A DNA stretch of 64,000 nucleotides from Muribaculaceae bacterium (GCA_017436845.1 JAFSCJ010000003.1:62001-126000), one strand, 5' to 3'; counted from the stretch's first letter, positions 1 through 8,734 are shown. The notes: generated from the letters alone by a model not told the origin. Program-made: numbers and translations.

Positions 1-1984
1 TGCGTACGGGCATTGGGTAGTTGAGAATTACCTCATAATCTTGGTCGAAGATGTTGTTTATCTCAACTCCGGCACGACACTTTATTTTGTTGATATTGAA
101 TTTTTTAAATATAGAGGCATCATGGGTGTACCATGGCTGTTCATAATTTGTGGGGATATTCTCTTGTGCGTTATAGCGCTCTCCTGTATATATGAAACTA
201 TAGTTTAAATCCCACCCTTGAAATGATGCTCTTGCGATGACTGAGCCTGAATGTAAAGGGACATAGGGGATTTGATGACCATAGTAAGCATCATTCCGGT
301 CAGTAAAATCTCGTGCTTTTTGATAGGTGTAGTTTAGTCTCATTCCGAGACCTATTTTGTCTAATTGGGCTTCTGCCTCTGTAGAAAATTCTAATCCTAA
401 GATTTCCACCTTGCCAAGATTGAGCATTGTCCAACGGAATTGTTGACCTGATGGGTAGGCTACAATTTTGTTTGTTACTTTATTGAAATAGGCATCTCCT
501 TGTAAAGATATGCTTTTTATGACGGAGTTGTTGAATTTGTGCCGATAGATTGATGAAATACTATATTGATAAGTGTATTCCGGCTCAAGATATTTATTCC
601 CTATTTCGGTGTAATATAGGTCATTGAATGTGGGCATTCGAAATGCTTTCTTTGAAAATCCATTGATGTGCCAATCTGCATTTCCCATTGGTTGCCATGA
701 AACGAATAGGGCAGGAGTCCATTCGGAGCGATAGCTCGTTTTGCGTTTGTGTGTATGTCCGTTACCGGAGCGGTCTTGTAGGAATGTCCCCAGCAAACTT
801 GCTTGTGCGTCAAAGCCATAGCCTCTCAATGTTGTTGCCAACGCTACCATTTCGGTAAATCGTTCTGGATACACAAAGTTTGCCATATTGGATGTTAGCT
901 TGTTCCATTGAAAATCGGTTGACAAAGACGCATCCCACCAAGGAGTGATGCGAGTGAGACTCACCATGGAAATGTAAGCTTCCTGCTGGTGATAGCGATT
1001 GTCAATATATAATTCTTTAGGATCATTGCGAAGGAAATGGAGATAGTCGTAGGCGTATTTGGCATTTATCTTCATCTGATAACGTTTAGAGAAGATATTT
1101 TCCCATGAGCCTTGAGCAAATATGTTTCTATCCCATTGGCGTTCTCCGTTTCGGAATACATTATTCACGATTGCACCGGGTATTCCTCGCTCAGAGTCGT
1201 AGAAATAGGCTTTAGCACTCCAACGCCCTGTGTGAGTGAAGCCAAATAGTGATGCTTCAGCTCTGATTGCTTCAATGTCGCCATTTTGGCGAGTTGCTGT
1301 TGTGTCATAGGCTACGGTGTTATCAAGATTGAGTCGGCGATAACGGAATTTGTATTTTCCGTTGGAGCGTGTGTATTCAGCACTTGCTGATAAACTGATG
1401 TGGCTACTTAGCCGTTGTTCCCACACAAATTCAGGATTTACAAGACTGAAACTGCCGGTTTTGAATTGGGCTATGATGCGTTGAGTTTTCCCATCTTCCC
1501 ATCGTGGACGGCGTGTGCGTATATAAATAGTTCCTGAAGATCCGAAATCCTTTGCCCCTTGAAAAATATTGCTCTTTTGACCATTATAAAGTTGGATTTC
1601 TTCAATGTTGTCGAGTGAGTATCTGCCAAGGTCTATTTGTCCGTTTTGGGCATTGCCCAGCTGTATGCCGTCATAAAATACACCTATGTGGTGTGTCCCC
1701 ATCGAGCGAATGTTTACCGTCTTGATACCCCCAATACCCCCAAAATCTTTTATCTGCACGCCTGAAAAATATCTCAGAGCATCGGCTACCGATTGCGAAT
1801 TGAGGTTTTGTAACGCTTTGCCACTCAATGATTGAGCTGGGATAATCTCTTTTTTGCGATTTTCGACAATGGTAACCTCTTGAACTTGAAATATTGAGTC
1901 GAGGTATAAATCATCGTTATCACTTGCAAAAACATTTAAAGCAAATGAGATTAATAGGAATAATATGTTACGTTTAGTTGTCAA
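1..1984 (-). CDS. btuB: TonB-dependent receptor, BtuB-like (3' end outside window)
   Basis: Outer-membrane active transporter, probably for cobalamin or a related corrinoid, powered by TonB. The frame is open from about 1984 to the window edge (about 660 codons visible). The N-terminus is a signal peptide (TTKRNILFLLISFALNVFA) followed by a plug domain with motifs such as SVADALRYFSGVQIKDFGG, VNIRSMGTHHIGVFYDG and YNGQKSNIFQGAKDFGSSG; the rest is beta-barrel-like and rich in aromatic residues. No ATG lies upstream of the signal peptide before an in-frame stop, so the start is most likely TTG at 1984; the first in-frame ATG (1935) would cut the signal peptide. The vitamin specificity is inferred from the riboswitch directly upstream. 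The C-terminal barrel end is not in the window. Confidence 0.88.
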   Translation of the reverse strand, partial: MTTKRNILFLLISFALNVFASDNDDLYLDSIFQVQEVTIVENRKKEIIPAQSLSGKALQNLNSQSVADALRYFSGVQIKDFGGIGGIKTVNIRSMGTHHIGVFYDGIQLGNAQNGQIDLGRYSLDNIEEIQLYNGQKSNIFQGAKDFGSSGTIYIRTRRPRWEDGKTQRIIAQFKTGSFSLVNPEFVWEQRLSSHISLSASAEYTRSNGKYKFRYRRLNLDNTVAYDTTATRQNGDIEAIRAEASLFGFTHTGRWSAKAYFYDSERGIPGAIVNNVFRNGERQWDRNIFAQGSWENIFSKRYQMKINAKYAYDYLHFLRNDPKELYIDNRYHQQEAYISMVSLTRITPWWDASLSTDFQWNKLTSNMANFVYPERFTEMVALATTLRGYGFDAQASLLGTFLQDRSGNGHTHKRKTSYRSEWTPALFVSWQPMGNADWHINGFSKKAFRMPTFNDLYYTEIGNKYLEPEYTYQYSISSIYRHKFNNSVIKSISLQGDAYFNKVTNKIVAYPSGQQFRWTMLNLGKVEILGLEFSTEAEAQLDKIGLGMRLNYTYQKARDFTDRNDAYYGHQIPYVPLHSGSVIARASFQGWDLNYSFIYTGERYNAQENIPTNYEQPWYTHDASIFKKFNINKIKCRAGVEINNIFDQDYEVILNYPMPVR

Positions 1985-1999
1985 TAAAACCGACTATAA

Positions 2000-2208
2000 A
2001 TAAAAATCAACCATTTTATCGCTTGCGATGAAATGATTGACAATCACTAATTTGTGCCGAAATCGGTCTTCTGTGTGGTGAAGTCTCACTTTTTCATGCG
2101 AAAGCGACTTGTGATCGTATCTCAACGACCTCGGTTCCTGGCTACAGAAAGAAAAATCTTTCCTCACAGTTGCGCGACAGCACACGATTTTCACGTGTTT
2201 CCCGATAT
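2000..2208 (-). promoter_or_regulatory. Cobalamin (B12) riboswitch
   Basis: Read on the minus strand, this leader carries the signature elements of the cobalamin riboswitch: GGGAAACACGTGAAAATC at about 2203-2186, then GCTGTCGCGCAACTGTGA, then the B12 box GTAGCCAGGAACCG around 2145-2132, followed by a downstream CACCACACAGAAGACCG segment. It sits directly upstream of the TonB receptor, so adenosylcobalamin binding should repress the receptor. An open frame of 66 codons inside it (1994-2194) is a shadow. The 1985-2288 stretch holds nothing else recognisable. Confidence 0.88.
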
Positions 2209-2288
2209 TTGATGCAAAGATAGCAAAAAAATGAAAAACGAAAGAGGAAAAATAAAAAAGAGTCGAGAAATATTTTATTTATAATCAG

Positions 2289-3461
2289 TTATTTATTTAG
2301 AAGTTTCTTTGCAAGCCATTTACGCACTGGCTCATCATATAGTTTCAAACAGAGGAATGCGAGTGTTATACTTGAAACAACGACAAGCAGAGCCATTCCT
2401 ATGCAATCCTGCAATGTGTAATATTCGTTCTCTATCAGCCACGCGTAGAATAGGTACATTATGGGGTAGTGTACAATGTATAATGGGTAGGAAATATCGC
2501 CAAGCCATTTGTTTATTTTAGATGTGTGCCCTTCGCAGCTACCACATGCCCCTAACCATACAATGAATGGGAATATAATCGCAATGCACACTACTTCGTA
2601 AAGGCTATTAAGACTGATATCATTTTCCGGTGCAATATAAGGAGTTGAGAAAATAGCTATTAGCATTATGCTACAAATCCAAAATGCACCTTTGATTTTG
2701 CATGGCTTGAATGTGCGGGCTAAGAGCATCCCAATTGTGAAAGGGAAGAGCATGCGCACGAGTCCACCCCAAAAATTAACCTCATCAATAGTCCAACCAA
2801 CCCCCACCATATCATATTCAGAAATGTTGCCTATAAAAAACCACGCATGTAGCACGCCCAAAATAGCAGCAAGAGTAGCTAATAATTTTGTAGATAGCCG
2901 GCGTATAAATAGGGCATAGAGTATATTCCCTATATATTCAAAGAAAAGCGACCACCCCGGGCCATTCAATGGAAACATCTCTCCATTGCCACGTACCTCA
3001 TAGGGAACACCAGGGACTGCCGGTATCATGAGCATTGAAAATAATAAGGCTACCATTACTAAGCCGATTGGAGATGTTGTGCCGTCCCATTTCTCAAAGC
3101 TGGCAATGGCAAATGTAACAGCTCCAATTATCGCACCGATTATCAGCATAGGGTGCAAGCGAATTAGGCGCCGCTTGAAAAATTGCCATGTATTCATCTT
3201 TTTCCACCTATCATCATAGGCATAGCTAATTACAAATCCTGATAATATAAAGAAAAAATCAACAGCAATGTGCCCATGATTGAGGGTGGTAATAATTCCA
3301 TCTCCAGCTTCATTGGATATTTCAGCAAATGAAAAGCCTTCAAATATATGGTAGAAAAGCACAAGAATTGCAGCCACTCCACGCAGACCATCAAGGAGTT
3401 CATAGTGGGGTTTTGTGTCGGCAAAATTCGCTGTTGATATAATCCTTTTTTGTAATGCCAT
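2289..3461 (-). CDS. Acyltransferase family 3 membrane protein (OafA/YrhL-like)
   Basis: Integral membrane O-acyltransferase of the acyltransferase_3 family, 390 residues, a usual length. The N-terminus has the family motif LLDGLRGVAAILVLFYH (residues about 22-38) with the conserved Arg and His, and HIAVDFFFILSGFVISY near residues 68-84. About ten hydrophobic helices follow. Family members acetylate or succinylate surface sugars or export-linked substrates; the substrate here is unknown. It stands alone, divergent from the downstream transporter and convergent with no sugar operon, so the context does not name the acceptor. Confidence 0.85.
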   Translation of the reverse strand: MALQKRIISTANFADTKPHYELLDGLRGVAAILVLFYHIFEGFSFAEISNEAGDGIITTLNHGHIAVDFFFILSGFVISYAYDDRWKKMNTWQFFKRRLIRLHPMLIIGAIIGAVTFAIASFEKWDGTTSPIGLVMVALLFSMLMIPAVPGVPYEVRGNGEMFPLNGPGWSLFFEYIGNILYALFIRRLSTKLLATLAAILGVLHAWFFIGNISEYDMVGVGWTIDEVNFWGGLVRMLFPFTIGMLLARTFKPCKIKGAFWICSIMLIAIFSTPYIAPENDISLNSLYEVVCIAIIFPFIVWLGACGSCEGHTSKINKWLGDISYPLYIVHYPIMYLFYAWLIENEYYTLQDCIGMALLVVVSSITLAFLCLKLYDEPVRKWLAKKLLNK

Positions 3462-3536
3462 ATGAGATACTTTTATGCAAAAATAATGAAAAAATGAAAA
3501 ATTATAAAATGAATTCCCAACTTTAAATTTTCATTA

Positions 3537-3544
3537 TAACTTTG
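3537..3544 (+). promoter_or_regulatory. Bacteroidetes -7 promoter element (TAACTTTG)
   Basis: TAACTTTG matches TAnnTTTG and lies only 4 bp before the ATG at 3549. Transcription should begin at or next to the start codon, giving a nearly leaderless mRNA for the transporter, or an internal start such as the Met at codon 14 is used instead. Confidence 0.45.
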
Positions 3545-3548
3545 CAGT

Positions 3549-4454
3549 ATGAATTTAGCTGTAATAAAAAGAAGAATAAAACCATGGATGCTCCCTATTG
3601 CAATGTTTGGGGGCGTTTTTTGTCATGAGTTAATAGAAAAAATAGCGTTTCTATCTCAATATTTGATTTTTACAATGTTGTTGATAACATTTTGTAAAAT
3701 ATCTTTTAGGGAGTTTAGGGTAACGAGTTTATCATGGAGTCTGTTGGCAATACAAGTGTTCGGGGCTTTAGCTGTCTATTTTGCGTTGCTTCCTTGTGGA
3801 GATGCGGTAGCGCAAGGAGCTTTTATTTGTGTTTTTTGCCCAACTGCTACTGCTGCCCCGGTAATAACGGGAATGTTAGGAGGAAGTATTTCTCGATTGG
3901 CAACATTTTCAATTATCAGCAATGTTACAGTGGCGATTCTTGCTCCGATATTGTTTACAATGATGGGTAGTGATGCTCAAATGTCAATGGTAGAGTCAAT
4001 GTTGACTATAAGTGGACGTGTTTTGCCTATGATTTTGTTGCCTCTTATATTAGCTTTGCTGTTAAAGAGATTTTTACCGAGAGTCCATAAAGGTATTTCA
4101 GATAGACAATCTGTTTCGTTTTATATTTGGTCAGTAGCACTATTCATAGTAGTGGGTAAAGCTGTAACATTTGTAATGGCTGAGCCTTCAGAAAAAATAC
4201 CTGAGATGTTGCTCATCGCATTACTCTCAGGTATAATATGTTGTGCGCAATTCTATTATGGACGCAAAATTGGTGGTATAAACGGTGATAAAGTTGTAGG
4301 AGGGCAGGGTTTAGGTCAAAAGAACACTATTTTGGCAGTGTGGATGACAATTACTTATTTAAATCCTCTTGCTTCAATTGGCCCTGCAGCTTATGTGTTT
4401 TGGCAAAACACGATTAATTCGTGGCAACTCTACCGTAAACATCGTCAAGATTAA
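3549..4454 (+). CDS. Bile acid:sodium symporter (BASS) family transporter
   Basis: Multi-pass membrane transporter of 301 residues, about nine or ten helices. Two BASS-type signatures are visible: FCPTATAAPVITGMLGG near residues 94-110, matching the family's conserved segment with helix-breaking residues, and GGQGLGQKNTILAVWM near residues 253-268, matching the GxGxxN sodium-binding region. Family members move bile acids, pantoate, pyruvate or other organic anions with sodium; the substrate here cannot be told. It overlaps the end of desulfoferrodoxin by 4 bp, tail to tail. Confidence is good for family and low for substrate. Confidence 0.82.
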   Translation: MNLAVIKRRIKPWMLPIAMFGGVFCHELIEKIAFLSQYLIFTMLLITFCKISFREFRVTSLSWSLLAIQVFGALAVYFALLPCGDAVAQGAFICVFCPTATAAPVITGMLGGSISRLATFSIISNVTVAILAPILFTMMGSDAQMSMVESMLTISGRVLPMILLPLILALLLKRFLPRVHKGISDRQSVSFYIWSVALFIVVGKAVTFVMAEPSEKIPEMLLIALLSGIICCAQFYYGRKIGGINGDKVVGGQGLGQKNTILAVWMTITYLNPLASIGPAAYVFWQNTINSWQLYRKHRQD

Positions 4455-4825
4455 AGCTCAACTTTCCACAAACCATGTAGATTGCAATATTCATATACTG
4501 CAAGTGGTTTGCCATTGCATGTGTGGTAAATAGCTTCAGGTTTATCAGCTAAATTTATGCGAGTGCCACCTGTTGCAGTTTCGATATAGATAAAAGCAAT
4601 GTGATGTTCAGGAAGCATTGGGTGAGCAACGCTACCAACCTCAATTTTTAAAGTATTGTCATCGAGGCGAGTAACAACAGGGAGGTGCTTTTCTGTGCTT
4701 GCTTCAACTGTGTTAGCAACAAGCTCTTGCATGTTTTCGCCACAGCATTTAACAGGAACCTTTGCATCTACTATTTTTTCGATAACATTTCCACAATGAT
4801 TGCATTTGAAGAATTTAGTTGCCAT
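4451..4825 (-). CDS. dfx: Desulfoferrodoxin / superoxide reductase
   Basis: Cytoplasmic iron protein that reduces superoxide to hydrogen peroxide in anaerobes. The 124-residue chain has the two-iron layout: an N-terminal desulforedoxin centre (Cys8, Cys11, Cys27, Cys28 in CNHCG and KCCGEN) and a C-terminal neelaredoxin centre with EKHLP, the histidines of HPMLPEHH, and the final CNLHG supplying Cys and His. All expected iron ligands are present. The gene has its own promoter in the intergenic region shared with a Crp/Fnr-type regulator, which suggests redox or oxygen control. Confidence 0.96.
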   Translation of the reverse strand: MATKFFKCNHCGNVIEKIVDAKVPVKCCGENMQELVANTVEASTEKHLPVVTRLDDNTLKIEVGSVAHPMLPEHHIAFIYIETATGGTRINLADKPEAIYHTCNGKPLAVYEYCNLHGLWKVEL

Positions 4826-4869
4826 AATTTATTTTGTTTAAAAGATTAGTAATTATTATTTTGATATTG

Positions 4870-4900
4870 CAAAGGTAAATTATCTAAAGATAATAAACAA
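4870..4900 (-). promoter_or_regulatory. Promoter of dfx (TTG-N20-TACCTTTG)
   Basis: On the minus strand TTG (4900-4898) and TACCTTTG (4877-4870) are 20 bp apart, the preferred Bacteroidetes spacing. An inverted repeat TTATCT-aa-AGATAA (4880-4893) lies between the two elements, where a repressor could sit. Confidence 0.6.
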
Positions 4901-4927
4901 CTGAAATAATCTATGGTGATATAGATT
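4880..4927. promoter_or_regulatory. Two inverted repeats in the dfx/crp intergenic region
   Basis: TTATCT-2-AGATAA at 4880-4893 and AATCTAT-6-ATAGATT at 4908-4927 share the half-site ATCT/AGAT. The first lies within the dfx promoter spacer, and both lie between dfx and the divergent Crp-family gene. Neither is a canonical CRP (TGTGA) or FNR (TTGAT) site; operator function is inferred. Confidence 0.35.
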
Positions 4928-5012
4928 TTATAAATGTGATGAATATTTAAGATTTGCAGATAAACAATAAAAACATTATTTTTGTTGATATTTAACATGT
5001 AGTGTTTCGCCG

Positions 5013-5696
5013 ATGAACAGTAGTATGTATGAAATATTAATGGGATTGCCTTTGTTTAACGGAGTCAGTCGAGATTGTATCTCTCAAATTATTGAGAAAT
5101 ACAAATTCCATTTTTTGAAGTATCTTCCCAGTGAGCAATTAATTACCGCCGGAGAAACTTGCACCCACATAAAATTTGTTATTTCCGGAAGTGTCAGGTC
5201 TCAAATAGAAAATGCAGATGGGAGATTTAGAGTTTCGCAAACATTAACTGCTCCTGAGGTGATTGCACCGGAGTTCCTTTTTGGGAAAGCTACACAATAT
5301 CCATGTACTGTTACAGCAATAGAACCAACAGGGATATTGCAAATATCCAAAGCTGAGTATATGGAAATTCTGAAATCCGATCAAATATTTATGTTTAATA
5401 TGTTGAATATCCTCTCGATGAATGCTCAGCGTTCTATTGAAGGGGTTTTATCAATGACAACGGGTAGCCTTGAGGAACGCATTGCATTTTGGATTACTGC
5501 ATTGACGCAGAATGGTGGTACTGATATAGTGTTAACCTGTAAGCAACGTGATTTATATTCCTTGTTTGGCGTGCAAAGGACTTCTTTTATTGCTGCATTA
5601 GATAAAATGAAAGAAAAAGGAATTATTGAATATGATTCGGTGGAAATGAGAGTTTCATCTCGAAGAGCCTTGTTGGATATTATTGAACGAATTTAG
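5013..5696 (+). CDS. Crp/Fnr family transcriptional regulator
   Basis: DNA-binding regulator of 227 residues. Residues about 12-130 form the cyclic-nucleotide-binding-like beta barrel (KYLPSEQLITAGETCTHIKF, VISGSVRSQ), and residues about 165-220 hold a Crp-type winged helix (LTCKQRDLYSLFGVQRTSF then LDKMKEKGIIEYD). No N-terminal cysteine cluster is seen, so it is not an oxygen-sensing FNR of the usual kind; the effector is unknown. An alternative start is Met5 (5025). It is divergent from dfx, so self-regulation and control of superoxide defence are plausible. Confidence 0.87.
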   Translation: MNSSMYEILMGLPLFNGVSRDCISQIIEKYKFHFLKYLPSEQLITAGETCTHIKFVISGSVRSQIENADGRFRVSQTLTAPEVIAPEFLFGKATQYPCTVTAIEPTGILQISKAEYMEILKSDQIFMFNMLNILSMNAQRSIEGVLSMTTGSLEERIAFWITALTQNGGTDIVLTCKQRDLYSLFGVQRTSFIAALDKMKEKGIIEYDSVEMRVSSRRALLDIIERI

Positions 5697-5704
5697 TCCC
5701 AACA

Positions 5705-5745
5705 TATAAATAACGCCGTTCCTCACGGAGCAGCGTTATTTATTA
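5705..5745 (+). terminator. Intrinsic terminator after the Crp-family gene
   Basis: AAATAACGC (5708-5716) pairs with GCGTTATTT (5733-5741), beginning a few bases after the stop codon at 5696. The T tract is weak. Confidence 0.6.
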
Positions 5746-6048
5746 ACCTAAAAAGCTATCTTGGTTAATCAAACCTAACATAAAACACATTTACTATTAA
5801 TGCTTATTTGCACTTTTAATGAATTATACAAACCCTAAAATTTAATATCTTATCAATTGAACTGATGCAAAGTTATATTTCATGTTGAGACTAAGCAAAG
5901 GTATATGATTAAAATATAGATTGAAATAAGAACTGTTTATCGATTAATTGTTTGATTATTAATATTATTGTGCGGTCGTTGATGTGTGGATAATATAAAT
6001 AGAAATATTTATAAAATTTTGTTGATAGATAACTTTATGTAGTGGATT
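5742..6048. other. Gene-free AT-rich region before the DUF6377 gene
   Basis: About 300 bp without a convincing gene. It contains one copy of a 20-bp inverted repeat (5770-5789) and a 12-codon frame (5801-5839) that I do not consider a gene. The style (CTAACATAAAACAC, AACCCTAAAA) recalls Bacteroidales 5' leaders, so it may be a relic of a lost operon's leader. Confidence 0.4.
5770..5789 (+). repeat. Left copy of a 20-bp inverted repeat
   Basis: CAAACCTAACATAAAACACA at this position recurs exactly in inverted orientation at 7923-7942. The two copies bracket the DUF6377 gene about 2.1 kb apart. Confidence 0.8.
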
Positions 6049-6078
6049 TTGGGGTTTAATTCATATTCTATATCTTTG
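6049..6078 (+). promoter_or_regulatory. Promoter of the DUF6377 gene (TTG-N19-TATCTTTG)
   Basis: TTG at 6049-6051 and TATCTTTG at 6071-6078 fit the Bacteroidetes consensus, about 20 bp before the ATG at 6098. Confidence 0.55.
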
Positions 6079-6097
6079 TTATGTAAAAAATAGTAAT

Positions 6098-7660
6098 ATG
6101 ATTAGTGCAAGAAATTTGTCTATAGTGTTATGTCTATGTCCATTCCTGGCGTATGCCGGACTTAAAATTCCTACAACTCTTGGTGGAGCATTAGATTTGT
6201 TTGATGAGGTTGTTAAGAAAAAGGATTTATATGTTGATAACAGATATTCTTTAATTGACTCTATAAAAGCACAAGAAACGTTATCCAATCGCTTGATAAT
6301 ATATGAGAAAGTCGGTAAAGAATTCTGTGGAGTGAATGTCGATTCGGCTATTTATTATTATAATCGTGGGTTAAATGTGGCTATAATGTTGAGAGATTCA
6401 ATGATGGAGCAACGCTTCCGTTTGTTGAAAGCTGCAATTATGCCTGTTATAGGAGTTGTCAAAGAAAGTGTGGAAGAGTATGATGTTATCTCAGCGGAAT
6501 ATATATATCCTGAAAATAAGGAACTTTTTTTTGAAACCGGTAATAGACTGAATTTCTATGTTACAGCGTTTTACCCTTACTCGGAATTGAAACAAAAGTA
6601 TCTGAAAAATGGCGTCGCTTGTAATGATTCGTTATTATTGATGTTGCGCGTTGATGAACCTCGCTATATGCTGTATGCTGCGCAAGTTGCGTATGTGAAT
6701 AGAGATATAGTGGAGGCTGTTACGTTGTTAGATAGGCTGATTTCAGAAGTGCCATTGGATGATAATCTCTTTGCAAGAGCATCAAGTATGCGTGCTTCTC
6801 TATCGGGTGAATTAGCTAACAGTGAGGAATATTTGTATTATCTTTCGTTATCGGCTATATCTGATATTATTGCAGGAATAAAGGAAGGTACATCATTACA
6901 GATGTTGGGCGTGGCATTATATGAATGTGGTGATATCGATAGGGCTTATTTAGCATTAACTACTGCGTTGGATAATGCTGTAAGTTCGGGCGCTCGTATT
7001 CGCGCGATGGAAACGTCGCAATCAGTACCTGTTATATCTCAGACCTTTAGGGCTAAAGACCAGCGTAAAATGTTGTGGTTGCTGGTTTTAACCGTATGCT
7101 TGATTGTGGCGATAGTTGGGATTGTTTTGATCGCAATGTATTTACATCGCGAAAAACGCAAGCTTGAGATTTTGCGTTTGAGGCTGATGAAATCTAATTA
7201 TGCTAAAGAGACGTATATGAGTCAATTTTTAAGTTTATGTTCTTTATATATGGATAAACTTGATGATTTTAATAGACTTGTAGGTCGAAAAATCGTTGCC
7301 GGACAACTTGAAGAACTACATTCGTTAATAAAACGAGGTCAAGTTGTTGAAGAACAGAATAAATTGTTTTATGAGATGTTTGATGATGCTTTTGTTCACA
7401 TATATCCGACATTTGTCACTGAGGTAAATTCATTGTTGCATCCCGATAGGCAGGTGGAGCTACACAATGATGTATGTCTTAATATGGAGATGCGAATACT
7501 CGCGTTTATGAGAATGGGGATCACCGATAATGCAAAAATAGCGCGTTTCTTGGGGCTTTCATTGAATACTATATATGCCTATAGAAACAAAATGCGAAAT
7601 AGAGCAGTTAATAGAGATGAATTTGAACAGAATGTATTAAAGATTGGTCGTATCGGTTAA
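6098..7660 (+). CDS. DUF6377-type membrane regulator (TPR, TM, C-terminal HTH-like)
   Basis: A 520-residue membrane protein with a signal peptide (residues 1-20), a helical TPR-like periplasmic part to about residue 325, one transmembrane helix (LWLLVLTVCLIVAIVGIVLI, about 329-348), then a cytoplasmic part of about 170 residues. That part has the family pattern SQFLSLCSLYMDKLDDF, EMFDDAFVHIYPTFVTEVN and, near the end, RMGITDNAKIARFLGLS with TIYAYRNKMRNRA, which resembles a LuxR-like recognition helix. I infer a one-component sensor that binds DNA from the membrane. Such genes often sit near SusC/SusD operons, but none is visible here. Flanked on both sides by a 20-bp inverted repeat. Confidence 0.8.
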   Translation: MISARNLSIVLCLCPFLAYAGLKIPTTLGGALDLFDEVVKKKDLYVDNRYSLIDSIKAQETLSNRLIIYEKVGKEFCGVNVDSAIYYYNRGLNVAIMLRDSMMEQRFRLLKAAIMPVIGVVKESVEEYDVISAEYIYPENKELFFETGNRLNFYVTAFYPYSELKQKYLKNGVACNDSLLLMLRVDEPRYMLYAAQVAYVNRDIVEAVTLLDRLISEVPLDDNLFARASSMRASLSGELANSEEYLYYLSLSAISDIIAGIKEGTSLQMLGVALYECGDIDRAYLALTTALDNAVSSGARIRAMETSQSVPVISQTFRAKDQRKMLWLLVLTVCLIVAIVGIVLIAMYLHREKRKLEILRLRLMKSNYAKETYMSQFLSLCSLYMDKLDDFNRLVGRKIVAGQLEELHSLIKRGQVVEEQNKLFYEMFDDAFVHIYPTFVTEVNSLLHPDRQVELHNDVCLNMEMRILAFMRMGITDNAKIARFLGLSLNTIYAYRNKMRNRAVNRDEFEQNVLKIGRIG

Positions 7661-7962
7661 ATTTTATGATATATGGTGATATAATTACTTATATTTATCG
7701 GTGTGTAATTAATTTATAAGTAGTTGGAAATCAGAATTATGAGTAAAATATAATTATAAATTTATTTATATTTTATCTATATAGTATCATATTTGCGAGA
7801 ATTCTATTTTAATTTTGTCGAAGAGTCAAGAAAATTTGACTGGATTAAAGCAAAAAGGTAGATAGAATAAATTAGTTTTTAGGGTTAGTATTTAATGTTA
7901 AATTTAGTGTTTTATAGCACATTGTGTTTTATGTTAGGTTTGTAATTTGGTACAATTTTAAG
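7661..7962. other. Gene-free AT-rich region after the DUF6377 gene
   Basis: About 300 bp with no coding frame I can support. It holds the right copy of the 20-bp inverted repeat and an ACCCTAAAA-like motif on the minus strand that also occurs near the left copy. Confidence 0.4.
7923..7942 (-). repeat. Right copy of a 20-bp inverted repeat
   Basis: TGTGTTTTATGTTAGGTTTG, the exact reverse complement of 5770-5789. Confidence 0.8.
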
Positions 7963-7998
7963 AAAAAAAAGCCACTTCGTGAGAAGTGGCTTTTTTTT
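7963..7998 (-). terminator. Bidirectional intrinsic terminator
   Basis: GCCACTTC (7971-7978), a GTGA loop and GAAGTGGC (7983-7990) are flanked by eight A on one side and eight T on the other. It overlaps the stop codon of the glycosyltransferase and serves converging transcripts. Confidence 0.9.
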
Positions 7999-8734
7999 AT
8001 TTAAAGTAGTAAAAATATCGTGTCAAAAGTTTTATTAATGGAATTTTTATCCCATTCTCTTTTAGCGCTTTGTACTTTTCTTTGCTATTGGTGTATATGC
8101 GGTTTCTAAATTGTGTTGATAGCCCTCCGGATCGCATAGTAACCATGTTTAGTGGAAGATATTCTCCTTTGATATTATGAATAAGCATTAGTCTGACGAA
8201 TAGTTCGAAGTCAGCACCAACGATATAATCTTCTTTGTATTTGCCATATTTATCGTAGATGTGTTTTCTTAAATATAGCGATGGATGTGGTGGTGCTATT
8301 CCTATGTTTAGCATTTCAGGAGTGAAATCTTTTGGGGAATAATATCTGATACATTCGCCTTTTTTGTTGACAAAATTAACGTTGCCATATATCATGTCGA
8401 TTTGTGAGGGTTTAAATTTTTCGGCAACTTGAGATAAAATATTTGATGAAGAGAAATAATCGTTGCCATGAAGAAGTCCGATAATTTCACCCTCAGCAAG
8501 GTTAATCCCTTTATTAATTGCATTATATACACCATTGTCAGGTTCGCTGATATATCTTATTTTGTCTGGATATTTAGTTTGCCATTGCTTTATAATGTCT
8601 AATGAATTGTCGGAGCTGTTTCCGTCAATAATGATATAATCGATATCTGTGTGTGTTTGATTGATAACGCTGTAAATGGTTTCGTTAAGCGTTTCTCCAT
8701 TGTTTTTTGTCGCTGTAATAATTGTGATTTTCAT
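7997..8734 (-). CDS. Glycosyltransferase family 2
   Basis: A cytoplasmic GT-A fold sugar transferase of 245 residues. The N-terminus carries the GT2 pattern ITIITATKNNGETLNETIYS followed by YIIIDGNSSDNS; the nucleotide-sugar site continues with EIIGLLHGNDYF, and GADFELFVRL near residue 173 supplies the acceptor-side acidic residues. Donor and acceptor are unknown. It overlaps the next upstream membrane gene by 4 bp, so the two are cotranslated, and together with the methyltransferase they form a small surface-glycan operon read on the minus strand. Confidence 0.9.
   Translation of the reverse strand: MKITIITATKNNGETLNETIYSVINQTHTDIDYIIIDGNSSDNSLDIIKQWQTKYPDKIRYISEPDNGVYNAINKGINLAEGEIIGLLHGNDYFSSSNILSQVAEKFKPSQIDMIYGNVNFVNKKGECIRYYSPKDFTPEMLNIGIAPPHPSLYLRKHIYDKYGKYKEDYIVGADFELFVRLMLIHNIKGEYLPLNMVTMRSGGLSTQFRNRIYTNSKEKYKALKENGIKIPLIKLLTRYFYYFK

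Noticed and set aside
1994..2194. A 66-codon minus-strand frame upstream of the TonB receptor.
   Set aside because: It lies entirely in the cobalamin riboswitch and its peptide matches no family; the conserved RNA elements explain the sequence.
5801..5839. A 12-codon frame beginning ATGCTTATTTGC.
   Set aside because: Too short and with no conservation evidence; could be a chance frame in a relic leader.
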